DNA from: Gentiana macrophylla
Taxonomy: Eukaryota; Streptophyta; Magnoliopsida; Gentianales; Gentianaceae
Assembly (NCBI GenBank): GCA_026214975.1
Contig: CM047817.1
Coordinates: 54,556,246 to 54,620,245, forward strand
DNA: 64,000 nt
Direction: 5' to 3'
The first letter of the stretch is position 1. Each line of letters opens with the position of its first letter. The notes under the pieces are model-generated. The model saw only the letters and a list, made by a program, of their open reading frames with translations, was not told the origin of the DNA and did not search any database. The position numbers were made by a program, and so were the translations under genes. This document shows, piece after piece, positions 21,351-31,941 of the stretch.

Positions 21351-23077
21351 GGTTGTAGTAATTAAAAGGATTTTAATCCTTTCTAAACCTCCCAATTAAT
21401 CAATTAGCCTTTTTCCTCCTTCTCTCAAAAGAGACGTGTAACCTCAAGAGAAAACCCTCCCCCTTGCCGCCATACATTGTGAAGAAGAAGGAGAAAACCT
21501 CCTTCTTGGTGTGAGAGTTTCGCCGCCGTCGTAGGTCGGTAAGTACCGTTTTCTTGTCCTCCCGAGATAATTCTTGCGAGCGGAACGATGGGAGAAACGT
21601 TGATCGGCCGGCCAAAGGCCATGGCCGATCCTCTTGAGCTTTCGTGGGGGGAGTTTTCGATATTTTTTGGTGGTTTGCCTTGGTGGTCCATTAGAATGGC
21701 TTGGTAATTATCGTCTTTCCCTTTTGTTATAGATTCGGGCTTCGTGGAAGAACGATTCTAATTCGTTAGCAAGAATTTGTCAAGAAACGCTGCACAATCG
21801 GTAAGGATAATTCTAAGTTGCGTGTTCGTTTAGTGCGAGAGATGGAGCTTTTAATAACATGTAGGGTTGTGTGGGTGGTTTGGGTTGTATAGCATTGTTG
21901 ATCAAGGTTTTGAGTATAAGTTGGGGTTGCTATTTGTGTTTTAAGGTGTATAGACCATTGTGTTTATGCGTGGAAACATAAAACACCATTGTAAATCTTT
22001 TGTTAAAATCGTACGCGTTGTTAGTCATACTTTGGGGTGTTAAACGTCCATAAAAATGTGTTTGGCTTTGGGGTTAAAATTTGTGGACATTGTGGTACTT
22101 TGATATGAGGTTTCTTTGTACATATTATATTCTTTATTCTTTCTTTGTTTTGTTGAGGAACAACCCGTAAATCGCGTTGAAAATTATTAGGGTTCGATTG
22201 CGGCGAGGCCCGGGCGGGCGTCTGCCTTAATGGGACGGGCGTCAGTCTTGGTTTCAACTTTCAGGCGGCGTCTGCCTTAATGGACGGGCGTCGATCTTGG
22301 TTTCAACTCAGGACGGGCGTCGAAGGGCGTCTCAAGGGCTGTTTTCGATCTGAGATGTAATTTATTTTAGTGGACGGGCGTCCAAGCATAATGGACGGGC
22401 GCCCGGTGTAAAACTGGATTCGAGGATGTAACAGTCCTTTTGGCGCGACGTCCGAAGTTTTGACGGGCGTTCGGTTATCCAAGCGGGCGCCCGGCTTAAG
22501 TGTGTCCTTACTGTTTGTTAGTTATTGTTAAATCTTATTAACATGCTTTGTAAGTTGGGTTTTGATGAGTTAAGGGTGGTGTTATCATTGTGGAACCTGA
22601 TTTTTGAGGCATTGAATGTTCGTAGAGACCCGTAGTGGTTGGGCCCGGATAGGGTAGCTACGAAACCGGGTATCCGGGAGTGGAATTGCCTTACGACTTT
22701 AATGACCTTCCGTATTTGGGGAGTTGCATGCGGATGTAATGTTGGGCGGATAGGGTATCTCGAATCCGATAACCCGGGAGAGGAAATCCTTGCACCCAAA
22801 GCGCGTGGACCATTTTAATAATGGTACCATTGGATGACCCCCAGGAATGTGCACATTCGGGACCTTTAGGTATAGATGGATTGTGGTGTTTCATATCTTC
22901 TATGGAATGGTTGTATCAGTTATAGTTTGGTCGTAATTGTTATGTGATGGTTGATGTCTGTAGAGAAGTTTCCTTAAATTGTTGTTAACTTTCATTCTAC
23001 GTATATTAGATTTATCCTTACTCAACTTTTAGTTGACCGGTTACTTCTGTTGACCCTGCTATAACCGGGGTGTTACA
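21280..23077 (+). repeat. 3' LTR of GYP-1
   Basis: 1798 bp, with the same ends as the 5' LTR. After 23062 (CTGCTAT) it jumps directly to AACCGGGGTGTTACA, so 319 bp of the 5' LTR are missing. The ACGGGCG-type array is at about 22205-22497. Confidence 0.95.
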
Positions 23078-23220
23078 ATGTGACTTGGTGCACTGATCAG
23101 GTAGGTTGGCGGCTTGAGTCAATCTTTGAGATCGAAACGTCGCATTTCCATCTAATCCGGTGGTACACTTTCAACATGCCTTTGAGTCAACACTGAGGAC
23201 AAGATCTACTTAACGATCAT
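23078..23220 (-). other. LARD-B internal piece between GYP-1 and GYP-2
   Basis: Non-coding, 143 bp including one copy each of ATGTG and ATCAT. Read on the minus strand, its right end matches LARD-C near 39430-39460 (GATGATCATTAGGTTGATCT, with CAGTGTT following). Confidence 0.75.
23216..23220 (+). repeat. Target duplication of GYP-2 (ATCAT), left copy
   Basis: ATCAT at 23216-23220 and 31786-31790 flank the outer LTR ends. Confidence 0.95.
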
Positions 23221-25002
23221 TGTAACGCCCCGTTCCCGGATACCGAGCCCTTATCCGGAAATACGACGTTCGGCACATATATAAATAAAATTTAATTCAT
23301 TTATATATGTAAGCCTACAATCAATACAATCAAAGCGCGCGGAATTTAATGCTCGGGTAATGAATATCCATAAAGATACTAGAATACGAAAAGGTACTAA
23401 AAGTCGAAAGTGTATCAAAACAATACAACTGAAATCCCTCGAAAGTTCAAACGAAATACTATGAAATAAGAAATAAAGATGATCACACGTCATCCCAAAG
23501 TACTATGAACAAAGTGTATAAAAAAAGTGCAACATCGCCAATGTAAACAAAAGTGCAAGAATAAAATATCAAGCTCAGAGATCCTCCTCAGGGACATACT
23601 CCTCGAAATACTCGTACTCCTGTTCGCCTTCTCACCCCCAAGCACATATAACAAAAACATGCACAAGGGGTAAGTATATAATACTCAGTAAGGAAGAGAA
23701 GTACGTTTAAGCTTAGAATATATATAAGATTTATTATCAAGTTTCTATTAAAAGGCAAGACAGACTCGATTCTACGCATAAAGGTTACATCTCCCAATAT
23801 GCCTAAACTGTAACTACTTAGCTTATCTTTGTTACAACATGCTATCAAGGTGGAACGTGACATATTGAGATCTTCAGGATACAATAACCCCGGAACGTAT
23901 TGAAATCTTCAGGATACAATAACCGGTTCCGATAGTATGAACATACGGCGATGCCTATAGGCCTGCAGGCCGATAGGACACTCACTTTGACTGTCTGTTC
24001 ACACATCACGCTATAGATCTTCAGGATCTACCCAAGACCACATGGTGTTTAATCTTTTATCTAGCAAGTTGTGTAGTATTAGGTGATTAACTAACCATCC
24101 TAGTTCATTTAGATAACACATCCTCACTGACACCACTCATCATGATCAAGAGCCAATTTGAACAAAGCTGGAAAACCAGCTCCAGGTGAACGCTCGTCTG
24201 AATGACCAAACGCCCGTTCAAAGGTTCGGACGCTCGTTCGAAAATCCAGACGCTCGTCCAAGGTGAATCCCAGGTGAACGCCCGTCCAGAGGACCAAACG
24301 TGCGTTCAAGGTCCCGGACGCTCGTCCAAAGATCCGGACGCTCGTTCGTCCTGGAAATTTTCCAGAAACTAATTTCGATCCTTCATCGTTTTCATCCATT
24401 TTTCAAACCAAAAACCCAATCTTTCTTAACCAAAATCCATCTAAATAATCTACCAACCATACCAAACATCAACCATATCATAGACATCAATTTAACGCCA
24501 ATTAAATCACTAAAACAGCAAGGAAAACAACACAGCCATTGCATATTCAAAACTGAAAACGTAGGAGTTTCTCCTTACCTTATCTGCCTAAATGCTCAGA
24601 ACTAACTGCTGATCCTGGTACCGATGCGAAGCTCTCGTCACGAGGATTCCAACGGTATGCTACGATCTGAAAACGGAAGAGAAACGAGGGAGATATCAAG
24701 GATCGAAAATTTGACGATTCCAATGCCCAAAACAGCGATTTCTCTTACCGGAGGAGAGGGAGTGCGGCTGCTCCAAAATTCAGAGTTTTAAGAAATGATG
24801 ATTAGGTTTTGGTATATTTCCGTTTATATACTACAACCTAATTATCATTTAAACCCGAATTTACCCTAAATACCCTCAAACAACCATTAAACCGAAACCG
24901 TTACAATTCTAAGGATTTAATTCCAACGAAAAGGAAAAAGAATATTAATTACGTTTTCGTAAAATGACACGTCTGCCCTTTTATGAAAATCGGAATATTA
25001 CA
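23221..25002 (-). repeat. 3' LTR of GYP-2
   Basis: 1782 bp. Minus strand: TGTAATATTCCG...GGGGCGTTACA. TATA box (TATATAAA, minus) at 24823-24830. An array of ACGAGCG/ACGGGCG motifs spans about 24189-24352. Confidence 0.95.
24823..24830 (-). promoter_or_regulatory. TATA box, GYP-2 3' LTR
   Basis: TATATAAA on the minus strand; the same box is at 31606-31613 in the 5' LTR, which is the copy that would drive the element. Confidence 0.6.
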
Positions 25003-25514
25003 TTCTCCCCCCCTTAAGTGGAGTTTCGTCCTCGAAACTCGAGCGCACAGTAAATCCCAAAACTCCGGAAATTCGTTGATCATATCACCTTCAACTTCCC
25101 AAGTTGCTTCCTCAGGTGTATGATTGCTCCACTGAACAAGAACCAACTGAACCATCTTCCTCTTAATCATCTTTTCCTTCCTGTTCAGAATCTTAATCGG
25201 CTTTTCATCATAAGCGAGGTTGTCTGAAGTATCTCTGGATCCTTTGTAGACTCAACCTCTGTCTTCGTCAAACACTTCTTCAACATCGAAACATGGAAGA
25301 CGTTGTGAACTCTGGACATAGACTCTGGCAACTGAAGTCTATAGGCTAAAGGTCCAATCCTCTCCAGAATTTCAAAAGGTCCAACATACCTCGGGCTCAA
25401 CTTTCCTTTCTGACCAAAACGCTTTACTCCTCTCATTGGTGATGCCTTCAAGTAAACACGGTCACCAACCTCAAACTCAAGCGGTCTCCGTCGACATCCG
25501 CCCAACTTTTTCAC
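24949..25514 (-). pseudogene. Integrase C-terminus and chromodomain, GYP-2
   Basis: The frame 25514-25185 has the GPY/F-type module: EVGDRVYLKASPMRGVKRFG, SPRYVGPFEILERIG and VHNVFHVSMLKK. The frame 25170-24949 carries a chromodomain-like end: LVQWSNHTPEEATWEVEGDM. It is related to the GYP-1 end (WSNHATEEATWEAE). The pol reading frame runs a few codons into the LTR start. Confidence 0.8.
25003..25015 (-). other. Polypurine tract of GYP-2
   Basis: On the minus strand AAGGGGGGGAGAA directly precedes the 3' LTR. Confidence 0.85.
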
Positions 25515-26498
25515 TGCTGTCTTGAGCTATCTGCAGATTTTTCTTCACTAATCGAACCCTCTCTTTGGCTTGCTCAACTAACTCTGGCCCGAGAAGGTGT
25601 TTCTCCCCAACATCGTCCCAAAACAAAGGCGCCCCTGCATCTTCTACCATACAAAGCTTCAAGCGGTGGCATGCCTATGCTCGCGTGATAAGCTGTTGTT
25701 GTAAGCAAACTCTGCAATCGGTAGATAATCTACCCAAGATCCGCCTACCTCCAAGACACATGCTCTAAGCATATCCTCAAGTGTCTGGATAGTCCTCTCA
25801 GGATCGACCATCCGTCGAGGATGGAACGCATTGTACTCAAATCCAACCGGTACCAAAAGCCTCCTGTAAGCTCTCGCCAAAACCGATTGACGAACCTCGA
25901 ATCCCGATCGAAACAATGGAGACTGGAACTCCATGAAGCTTCACTATATTGTCCATATATAGTTCCGTCATCCTTGCCAAGGGCATATTCATCTTGAAAG
26001 GCAAGAAATGAGCCGACTTGGTTAATCTATCAACGATCACCCAAATAGAATCATGTCCACCCTTTGTCTTAGGTAAACACGAGATAAAGTCCATGGTGAT
26101 CTTTTCCCATTTCCATTCGGGATATCTAATGACTTAAGCATCCCGCCTGGCTTCCTATGTTCAAACTTTCACTCTCGACGAGACGTCACACGAGAAACAA
26201 ACTTAGCAATCTCTAGCTTCATTGAGGGCCACCAAAATCTTTCTTTCAAATCCCTGTACATCTTGGTAGAACCCGGATGCACTGCAAAAGCAATCTTGTG
26301 TGCCTCTTCCATAACTCTCTGTCTCAAATCTCCAACATTAGGCACACAGAGAGCGATCCCGATACCACTGATTTCCACTCGATCCAACACGTAGCCAACA
26401 GTAGGCTTCTCTCTTGCAACTCTCTTCAAGTCAACCAAAACTGCGTCTTCGTCCTGCTTTGCTTTGATCTCATCCATCAACTCTGATCTAGCCAACAA
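25515..26498 (-). pseudogene. Integrase core, GYP-2
   Basis: The frame 26498-26169 covers the zinc-binding head (EAHKIAFAVHPGSTKMYRDL, FWWPSMK). The frame 26094-25837 starts the core with MDFISCLP (first Asp) and DRLTKSAHFLP. The second Asp region near 25905 is frame-slipped. The frame 25934-25659 keeps the Glu block (ERTIQTLEDMLRACV) and AEFAYNNS. The frame 25662-25477 holds the linker to the C-terminal module. All three acidic regions are recognisable but not in one frame. Confidence 0.82.
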
Positions 26499-26520
26499 CG
26501 GTGCTGCAAACTGACGGTCC

Positions 26521-27009
26521 TCAATCGATCAAATCGCTAAACTGCAAATCATCAACCCCTGCCGTGATAGCCTCAACACTGGGCTCCAAAACCACTGGTT
26601 TCCTACTCAAGGCATCTGCTACTACATTTGCCTTTCCCGGATGGTACTGAATGTCCAAGTCATAATCCTTCACGAACTCTAGCCATCTCCGCTGCCTCAT
26701 ATTCAAATTCTCCGAGTGAAGAAATGCCTTAAACTTTTGTGGTCGGTGAAGATTCTAGCCTTGACCCCATCTGAGATAGTGCCTCCAAATCTTCAATGCG
26801 AAAACCACTCGCGCCAACTCTAAGTCATGTGTGGGATAGTTCTTCTCATGTACTTTCAATTGCCTGGATGCATAGGCAATGACCTTTCCTCCTTGCATCA
26901 ACACACAACCTAGACCAACACACCCTGAAGCATCGGTGTAGACATCATAATCATCAAACACCTCGGGTACTGCCAATACCGGTGCTGTAGTCAACCTGTC
27001 CTTTAACAA
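26521..27009 (-). pseudogene. RNase H, GYP-2
   Basis: The frame 27009-26755 reads [16 protein letters not shown] (first Asp), [18 protein letters not shown] and ALKIWRHYL. The frame 26706-26521 continues with [28 protein letters not shown] slip near 26710-26760 separates them. Confidence 0.85.
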
Positions 27010-27867
27010 CTCAAATCTTGACTCACACTCGGGTGTCCAATCAAACTTGGTGTTCTTTCTGTGTAAGTCCGGTGAGTGGAGTGGCTATCCTTGCAAAATT
27101 CTTCACAAACTTTCAGTAGTACCCACCAAACCCGTAAAGCTCGACCTCAAATCGTAGTCGGTGTAGGCCAACTCTTAATCGCCTCAATCTTGCATTTGGA
27201 TCAACTGAATGCCATCACTGAAATGACATGACCCAAGAAGCTCACTTGGTCCAACCAAAAGTCACACTTGGAAAACTTTGCATACAATCGCTCCTTCTTC
27301 AACGTTTCCAAAACAATCCGTAGATGTTCCTCATGCTCCGCCTCATCCCTAGAGTATACCAAAATATCATCAATGAAGACAATCACAAACTTATCTAGGT
27401 AAGGCATGAAGACCCACCGCATCAAATCCATAAATGCAGATGGAGCATTAGTGAGTCCAAAAGGCATAACAAGGAACTCATAATGTCCATATCTAGTAAT
27501 GAATTTGTCTTGAATATCTCGCCACTTTAACTTTTAAGCGATGGTAGCCTCGACCGCAAATCAATCTTTGAGAACACTTTCCGACCCTCGCATGGCGATT
27601 GAGCAGATCATCTATCCTCGGTAAGGTACTTATTCTTGATAGTCGATTGTTCAAAGCCCCGTAGTCAATACACATCCGCATGCCGCCATCCTTCTTCTTC
27701 ACAAACAAAAGCGGTGCTCCCCAAGGTGAAGTACTAGGGTGAATGATGTTCCTTTCTAACATCTCCTTGAGTTGAGCCTTCAACTCCTTCAATTCAGCGG
27801 TGCCATCTGTATGGTGCCTTGGCAAGCCCAGTGCCGCCCACAGGACTAATTTGTATCTCAAACTCAA
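27010..27867 (-). pseudogene. Reverse transcriptase, GYP-2
   Basis: The frame 27867-27493 gives the N-terminal half ([20 protein letters not shown]); the frame 27467-27201 gives [16 protein letters not shown], the catalytic FIDD (Asp pair at 27366-27371) and SFLGHV. Between them, around 27538-27553, the block equivalent to SGYHQL of GYP-1 is altered at two CAG sites, one giving Arg and one adding a base that shifts the frame. The connection region (27010-27200) is frame-broken. Confidence 0.85.
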
Positions 27868-27993
27868 TGGCCCCTGCCATGCATGTTCCCTGGCAACTCA
27901 TCCGGAAAAACCTCTGGATAATCTCGACCACTCTAGTATCTTCCAACTTAGGCTTTGCTTGTTCCACATCCATCTGCGCACAACAAGTAGCCC

Positions 27994-28437
27994 TCACATC
28001 CTTTTCGACATGCCCGATGGCCTTGACCGGCTGAAATGATAGGATGTCTCTTCTTGCTTGGCCTGTAAGCGCGTTCCCACGATAACTCTTATCTCGCTTT
28101 CCCGGGACTCGAAAGTAACTCTCTTGGCCCTACAATCTAAGTGAACATAATTCTTGGATAGCCAGTCTATCCCAAGAATCGCATCAAAGTCTGAGAAATC
28201 CATAACCGTGAAGTCACTCTTACACTGATAAGGTCCAACCTGAACATCCACTTGAGGTATCATCTTAACCACCTTATTTACCTTGCCTAGGGGTGTAACA
28301 ATCTCCATAGTATCTCTCAAATGCTCCATAGGTAAATCTAGTTTCTTAGCAATCCTAGAGGACACAAAGGTGGTTGAAGCTCCTGTATCAAATAAGGCCC
28401 TGACTACTAGATTGCCTACTCTTATCATACCTATCAT
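27994..28437 (-). CDS. Protease, GYP-2
   Basis: An uninterrupted 147-codon frame. ALFDTGASTTFVSS is the aspartic protease active site, and DFDAILGIDWLSKNYVHLDC is the second conserved block. The frame is open over the whole domain, then slips at about 27990 into the linker to RT (27997-27794, with APYRWHR). Confidence 0.85.
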   Translation of the reverse strand: MIGMIRVGNLVVRALFDTGASTTFVSSRIAKKLDLPMEHLRDTMEIVTPLGKVNKVVKMIPQVDVQVGPYQCKSDFTVMDFSDFDAILGIDWLSKNYVHLDCRAKRVTFESRESEIRVIVGTRLQAKQEETSYHFSRSRPSGMSKRM

Positions 28438-28505
28438 GCATTTGTCCAGTTAACTAAAATTACAACATGTTCCAAGCATGCTATAAATAACTCAAAAGAA
28501 CAAAA

Positions 28506-29916
28506 TCAAACATAAAAGGTACCTGAGATCACATCATCCTCTGGCTCAAACTCTCTGGCATCCATAGCAAACATCTGCACTTGCTTACTTGGACCTGCTC
28601 TGCTAGGCTGACCTGCCTGAGCACTGGCTACCTTGCGTGGACAATTCCTGGAGTAATGACCCTGCTCGCCACAAAAGAAACAACCTGAGGTAGCCGGTGG
28701 AGCGCCAACTGGTGGTCTAGCTGCCGGTGGCCTGACTGCTGATAGGGCACCAACCGGTGGTCTAACTGCTGTCTGTGTGGGAAACCTCCTGAACTGCTGC
28801 TGCGGAGCCCTCCGCCATCGCTTCGATCTGGTGGTCCCGAAACTGCGTTTCTGACCCACTGTAACTTTCTTTCTAAAGGTCTCGACTTCTAAAGCTTTAT
28901 TCAGCAGTTCTGCCATGTTCCTTGCTGTAAAGCCTAGCATGCCTGCCTGAATCTCATGCGCCAAACCGTCCTTGTAACGGGCCATTTTTCGTTCTTCCAC
29001 TTGCATCAACTCCGGATAAAATCTCCCTAACTCATTGAACCGATTTGTATACTGGGACACTGTCATTTGATCACCTTGCTGAAGTTTCAGAAACTGGCTA
29101 GCCTTTTCCGCTTGTACCGTTGCCGGAAAGTACTCGTTGTAGAACATGGCTTTAAAAGCCGCCCAATCTCATTACCTTACATTTGCTACTCTGAACCGCA
29201 TCTATCAAGCCTCGGCCGAGCCCAAAAGAAAACCGACCGCTTAATCGGGCCATCTCTGTCTCGAGAGCGCTATATTCTGCAAGATTTCTCAAAACTTCGA
29301 TCCATTCTCGGCCTTGGTATGTTCCACATTCCCATAAAAATCTTGCATATGGTTTCTCCTCACCTAGTGTGCCAATCTCTGGTGGTCTTGACTCAACAAC
29401 CGGCCTAGCTGGTGGGTAAACCGGAGGGTGACCATAAGGTATCTTTATTCTTCGCCAAAGCGGTGGCTGAAAGGTGATAGACCGAGGGGATAACCAAGGG
29501 GTACTGCGCGGTGCTGGCCGATAGTAATCTGAACTGATGCTCGGCTGATAAGGAGGATACACTGGTAGTGCTGCGGAGGATACGGCGGAGGGTACGTGTG
29601 GCTGCTTGAAAACCATCTTGAGGATAGCTCTTTGTAGTGCTGTGTCACTTTGGTGGTGGATAAACAAGCGTCCTCTCTTTGAAACCGCCCGACACGGGTT
29701 GATCTGAAGAAGGCCAAAGTGATTTGCATGGTTAACCACAGGTGGAGGAGGTGGTGGTGGAGTCGATGTTGATCCCGCCCGGCTCGGTGAAGGTGTAGGC
29801 GTGCGAGGTGGCGGTGACAAAGCTGCGGCGACCACAGAGGTTTCACCCTCTCGGATGTCGATGATTACAAGAGCCAAAGTCCTCGATCTTGTGTTTCTAC
29901 TCATCCCGACAACCAA
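28506..29916 (-). pseudogene. gag, GYP-2
   Basis: The frame 29916-29152 has a proline-rich N-terminal region (a run of Pro near residue 55) and then reads out of frame through the middle of gag. The frame 29147-28506 holds the C-terminal half: FYNEYFPATVQAEKASQF, RFNELGRFYPELM, a basic Pro/Ala-rich stretch and a zinc knuckle CFFCGEQGHYSRNC (CX2CX4HX4C, near 28680-28640). At least two slips lie between about 29700 and 29150. A short gap (28438-28505) with a stop separates gag from the protease frame. Confidence 0.8.
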
Positions 29917-29994
29917 GAGAACCAGAGTGTTACTAAAGATCTAAAGATAGGATTGAGTTAAACTCAAAGAATAGAAGCCTAAGGAACACGTATC

Positions 29995-30006
29995 TCTCGA
30001 TACCAA
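29995..30006 (-). other. Primer binding site of GYP-2, variant
   Basis: On the minus strand TTGGTATCGAGA lies two bases after the LTR end. It matches the tRNA-Met site (TGGTATCAGAG) except that CAG reads CGAG, the same CAG change seen at many other sites here. Confidence 0.7.
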
Positions 30007-30008
30007 GC

Positions 30009-31785
30009 CGTAACGCCCGTTCCCGGATACCGAGCCCTTATCCGAAATACGACGTTCGGCACATATATAAATAAAATTTAATTCATTTATATATGTAAGC
30101 CTACAATCAATACAATCAAAGCGCTGAATTTAATGCTCGGGTAATGAATATCCATAAAGATACTAGAATACGAAAAGGTACTAAAAGTCGAAAGTGTATC
30201 AAAACAATACAACTGAAATCCCTCGAAAGTTCAAACGAAATACTATGAAATAAGAAATAAAGATGTTCACACGTCATCCCAAAGTACTATGAACAAAGTG
30301 TATAAAAAAGTGCAACATCGCCAATGTAAACAAAAGTGCAAGAATAAAATATCAAGCTCAGAGATCCTCCTCAGGGACATACTCCTCGAAATACTCGTAC
30401 TCCTATTCGCCTTCTCACCCCCAAGCACATATAACAAAAACATGCACAAGGGGTAAGTATATAATACTCAGTAAGGAAGAGAAGTACGTTTAAGCTTAGA
30501 ATATATATAAGATTTATTATCAAGTTTCTATTAAAAGGCAAGACAGACTCGATTCTACGCATAAAGGTTACATCTCCCAATATGCCTAAACTGTAACTAC
30601 TTAGCTTATCTTTGTTACAACATGCTATCAAGGTGGAACGTGACATATTGAGATCTTCAGGATACAATAACCCCGGAACGTATTGAAATCTTCAGGATAC
30701 AATAACCGGTTCCGATAGTATGAACATACTGGCGATGCCTATAGGCTGCGAGGCCGATAGGACACTCACTTTATTTGTCTGCTCACACATCACGCTATAG
30801 ATCTTGAGGATCTACCCAAGACCACATGGTGTTTAATCTTTTATCTAGCAAGTTGTGTAGTATTAGGTGATTAACTAACCATCCTAGTTCATTTAGATAA
30901 CACATCCTCACCGACACCACTCATCATGATCAAGAGCCAATTTGAACAAAGTGGAAAACCGGCTCAGGTGAACGCTCGTCGAATGACCAAACGCCCGTTC
31001 AAAGGTTCGGACGCTCGTTCGAAAATCGAGACCTTGGTCCAAGGTGAATCCCAGGTGAGCGCCCGTCAGAGGACCAAGCGTGCGTTCAAGGTCCCGGACG
31101 CTTCGTCCAAAGATCCGGGCTGCTTCGTTAAGTCCGGAAATTTTCCGAAACTAATTTCGATCCTTCATCGTTTTCATCCATTTTCAAACCAAAAACCCAA
31201 TCTTTCTTAACCAAAATCCATCTAAATAATCTACCAACCATACCAAACATCAACCATATCATAGACATCAATTTAACGCCAATTAAATCACTAAAAGCAA
31301 ACAAGGAAAACAACACGACCATTGCATATTCAAAAGTGAAAACGTAGGAGTTTCTCCTTACCTTATCTGCCTAAATGCTCAGAACTAACTGCTGATCCTG
31401 GTACCGATGCGAAGCTCTCGTCACGAGGATTCCAACGGTATGCTACGATCTGAAAACGGAAGAGAAACGAGGGAGATATCAAGGATCGAAAATTTGACGA
31501 TTCCAATGCCCAAAACAGCGATTTCTCTTACCGGAGGAGAGGGAGTGCGGCTGCTCCAAAATTCAGAGTTTTAAGAAATGATGATTAGGTTTTGGTATAT
31601 TTCCGTTTATATACTACAACCTAATTATCATTTAAACCCGAATTTACCCTAAATACCCTCAAACAACCATTAAACCGAAACCGTTACAATTCTAAGGATT
31701 TAATTCCAACGAAAAGGAAAAAGAATATTAATTACGTTTTCGTAAAATGACACGTCTGCCCTTTTATGATAATCGGAATATTACA
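30009..31785 (-). repeat. 5' LTR of GYP-2
   Basis: 1777 bp, with the same ends as the 3' LTR except that its inner end reads CG instead of CA. It aligns along its full length with 23221-25002; differences visible by eye are concentrated at CAG/CTG and other CHG sites (for example 30957-31140 against 24175-24365). Confidence 0.95.
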
Positions 31786-31941
31786 ATCATCCTTAATCCG
31801 ACCTAAAGCCAGAATCAGTGTTATCACTTATATTCTAGTTTGCACCTGAATATACTAGCATATTAGTCCTCATTCTCCCGAAGATACTTGAGGATTCACT
31901 AAACATCCCATTTAGTATTCATTTTCATGTTAAGATAATCA
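31786..31941 (-). other. LARD-B internal piece between GYP-2 and LARD-C
   Basis: Non-coding, 156 bp including one copy each of ATCAT and AATCA. Its reverse complement aligns with LARD-C 39310-39430 (CAGGTGCAAACTTGAATAT and neighbours). Confidence 0.8.
31937..31941 (+). repeat. Target duplication of LARD-C (AATCA), left copy
   Basis: AATCA at 31937-31941 and 41563-41567 flank TGTTAGG...CATCCTTCA. Confidence 0.95.

Larger units (their letters stand above)
14166..23077 (+). mobile_element. GYP-1: full-length Ty3/Gypsy chromovirus (Tekay/Del-like)
   Basis: An 8.9 kb plus-strand element: 5' LTR 14166-16271, primer site 16275-16285, gag-protease 16536-17942, reverse transcriptase, RNase H, integrase, chromodomain to 21143, polypurine tract 21267-21279, 3' LTR 21280-23077. 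Domain order PR-RT-RH-INT is that of Gypsy, and the C-terminal chromodomain marks a chromovirus; long LTRs fit Tekay/Del. Pol is in at least six frame pieces. The LTRs remain nearly the same apart from a 319 bp gap in the 3' copy and clustered CAG/CTG and GC differences, so the insertion looks recent. Confidence 0.96.
23221..31785 (-). mobile_element. GYP-2: full-length Ty3/Gypsy chromovirus
   Basis: An 8.6 kb minus-strand element: 5' LTR 30009-31785, primer site near 30006, gag 29916-28506, protease, reverse transcriptase, RNase H, integrase and chromodomain down to 24949, polypurine tract 25015-25003, 3' LTR 23221-25002. LTR lengths (1777 and 1782 bp) and near identity indicate recent insertion. 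Gag and pol are frame-broken, but several breaks are at CAG/CTG sites (see findings). It differs from GYP-1 in LTRs and gag, so it is a separate chromovirus family. Confidence 0.96.

Noticed and set aside
29067..29408. 113-codon plus-strand frame
   Set aside because: Antisense to gag of GYP-2; no independent support.
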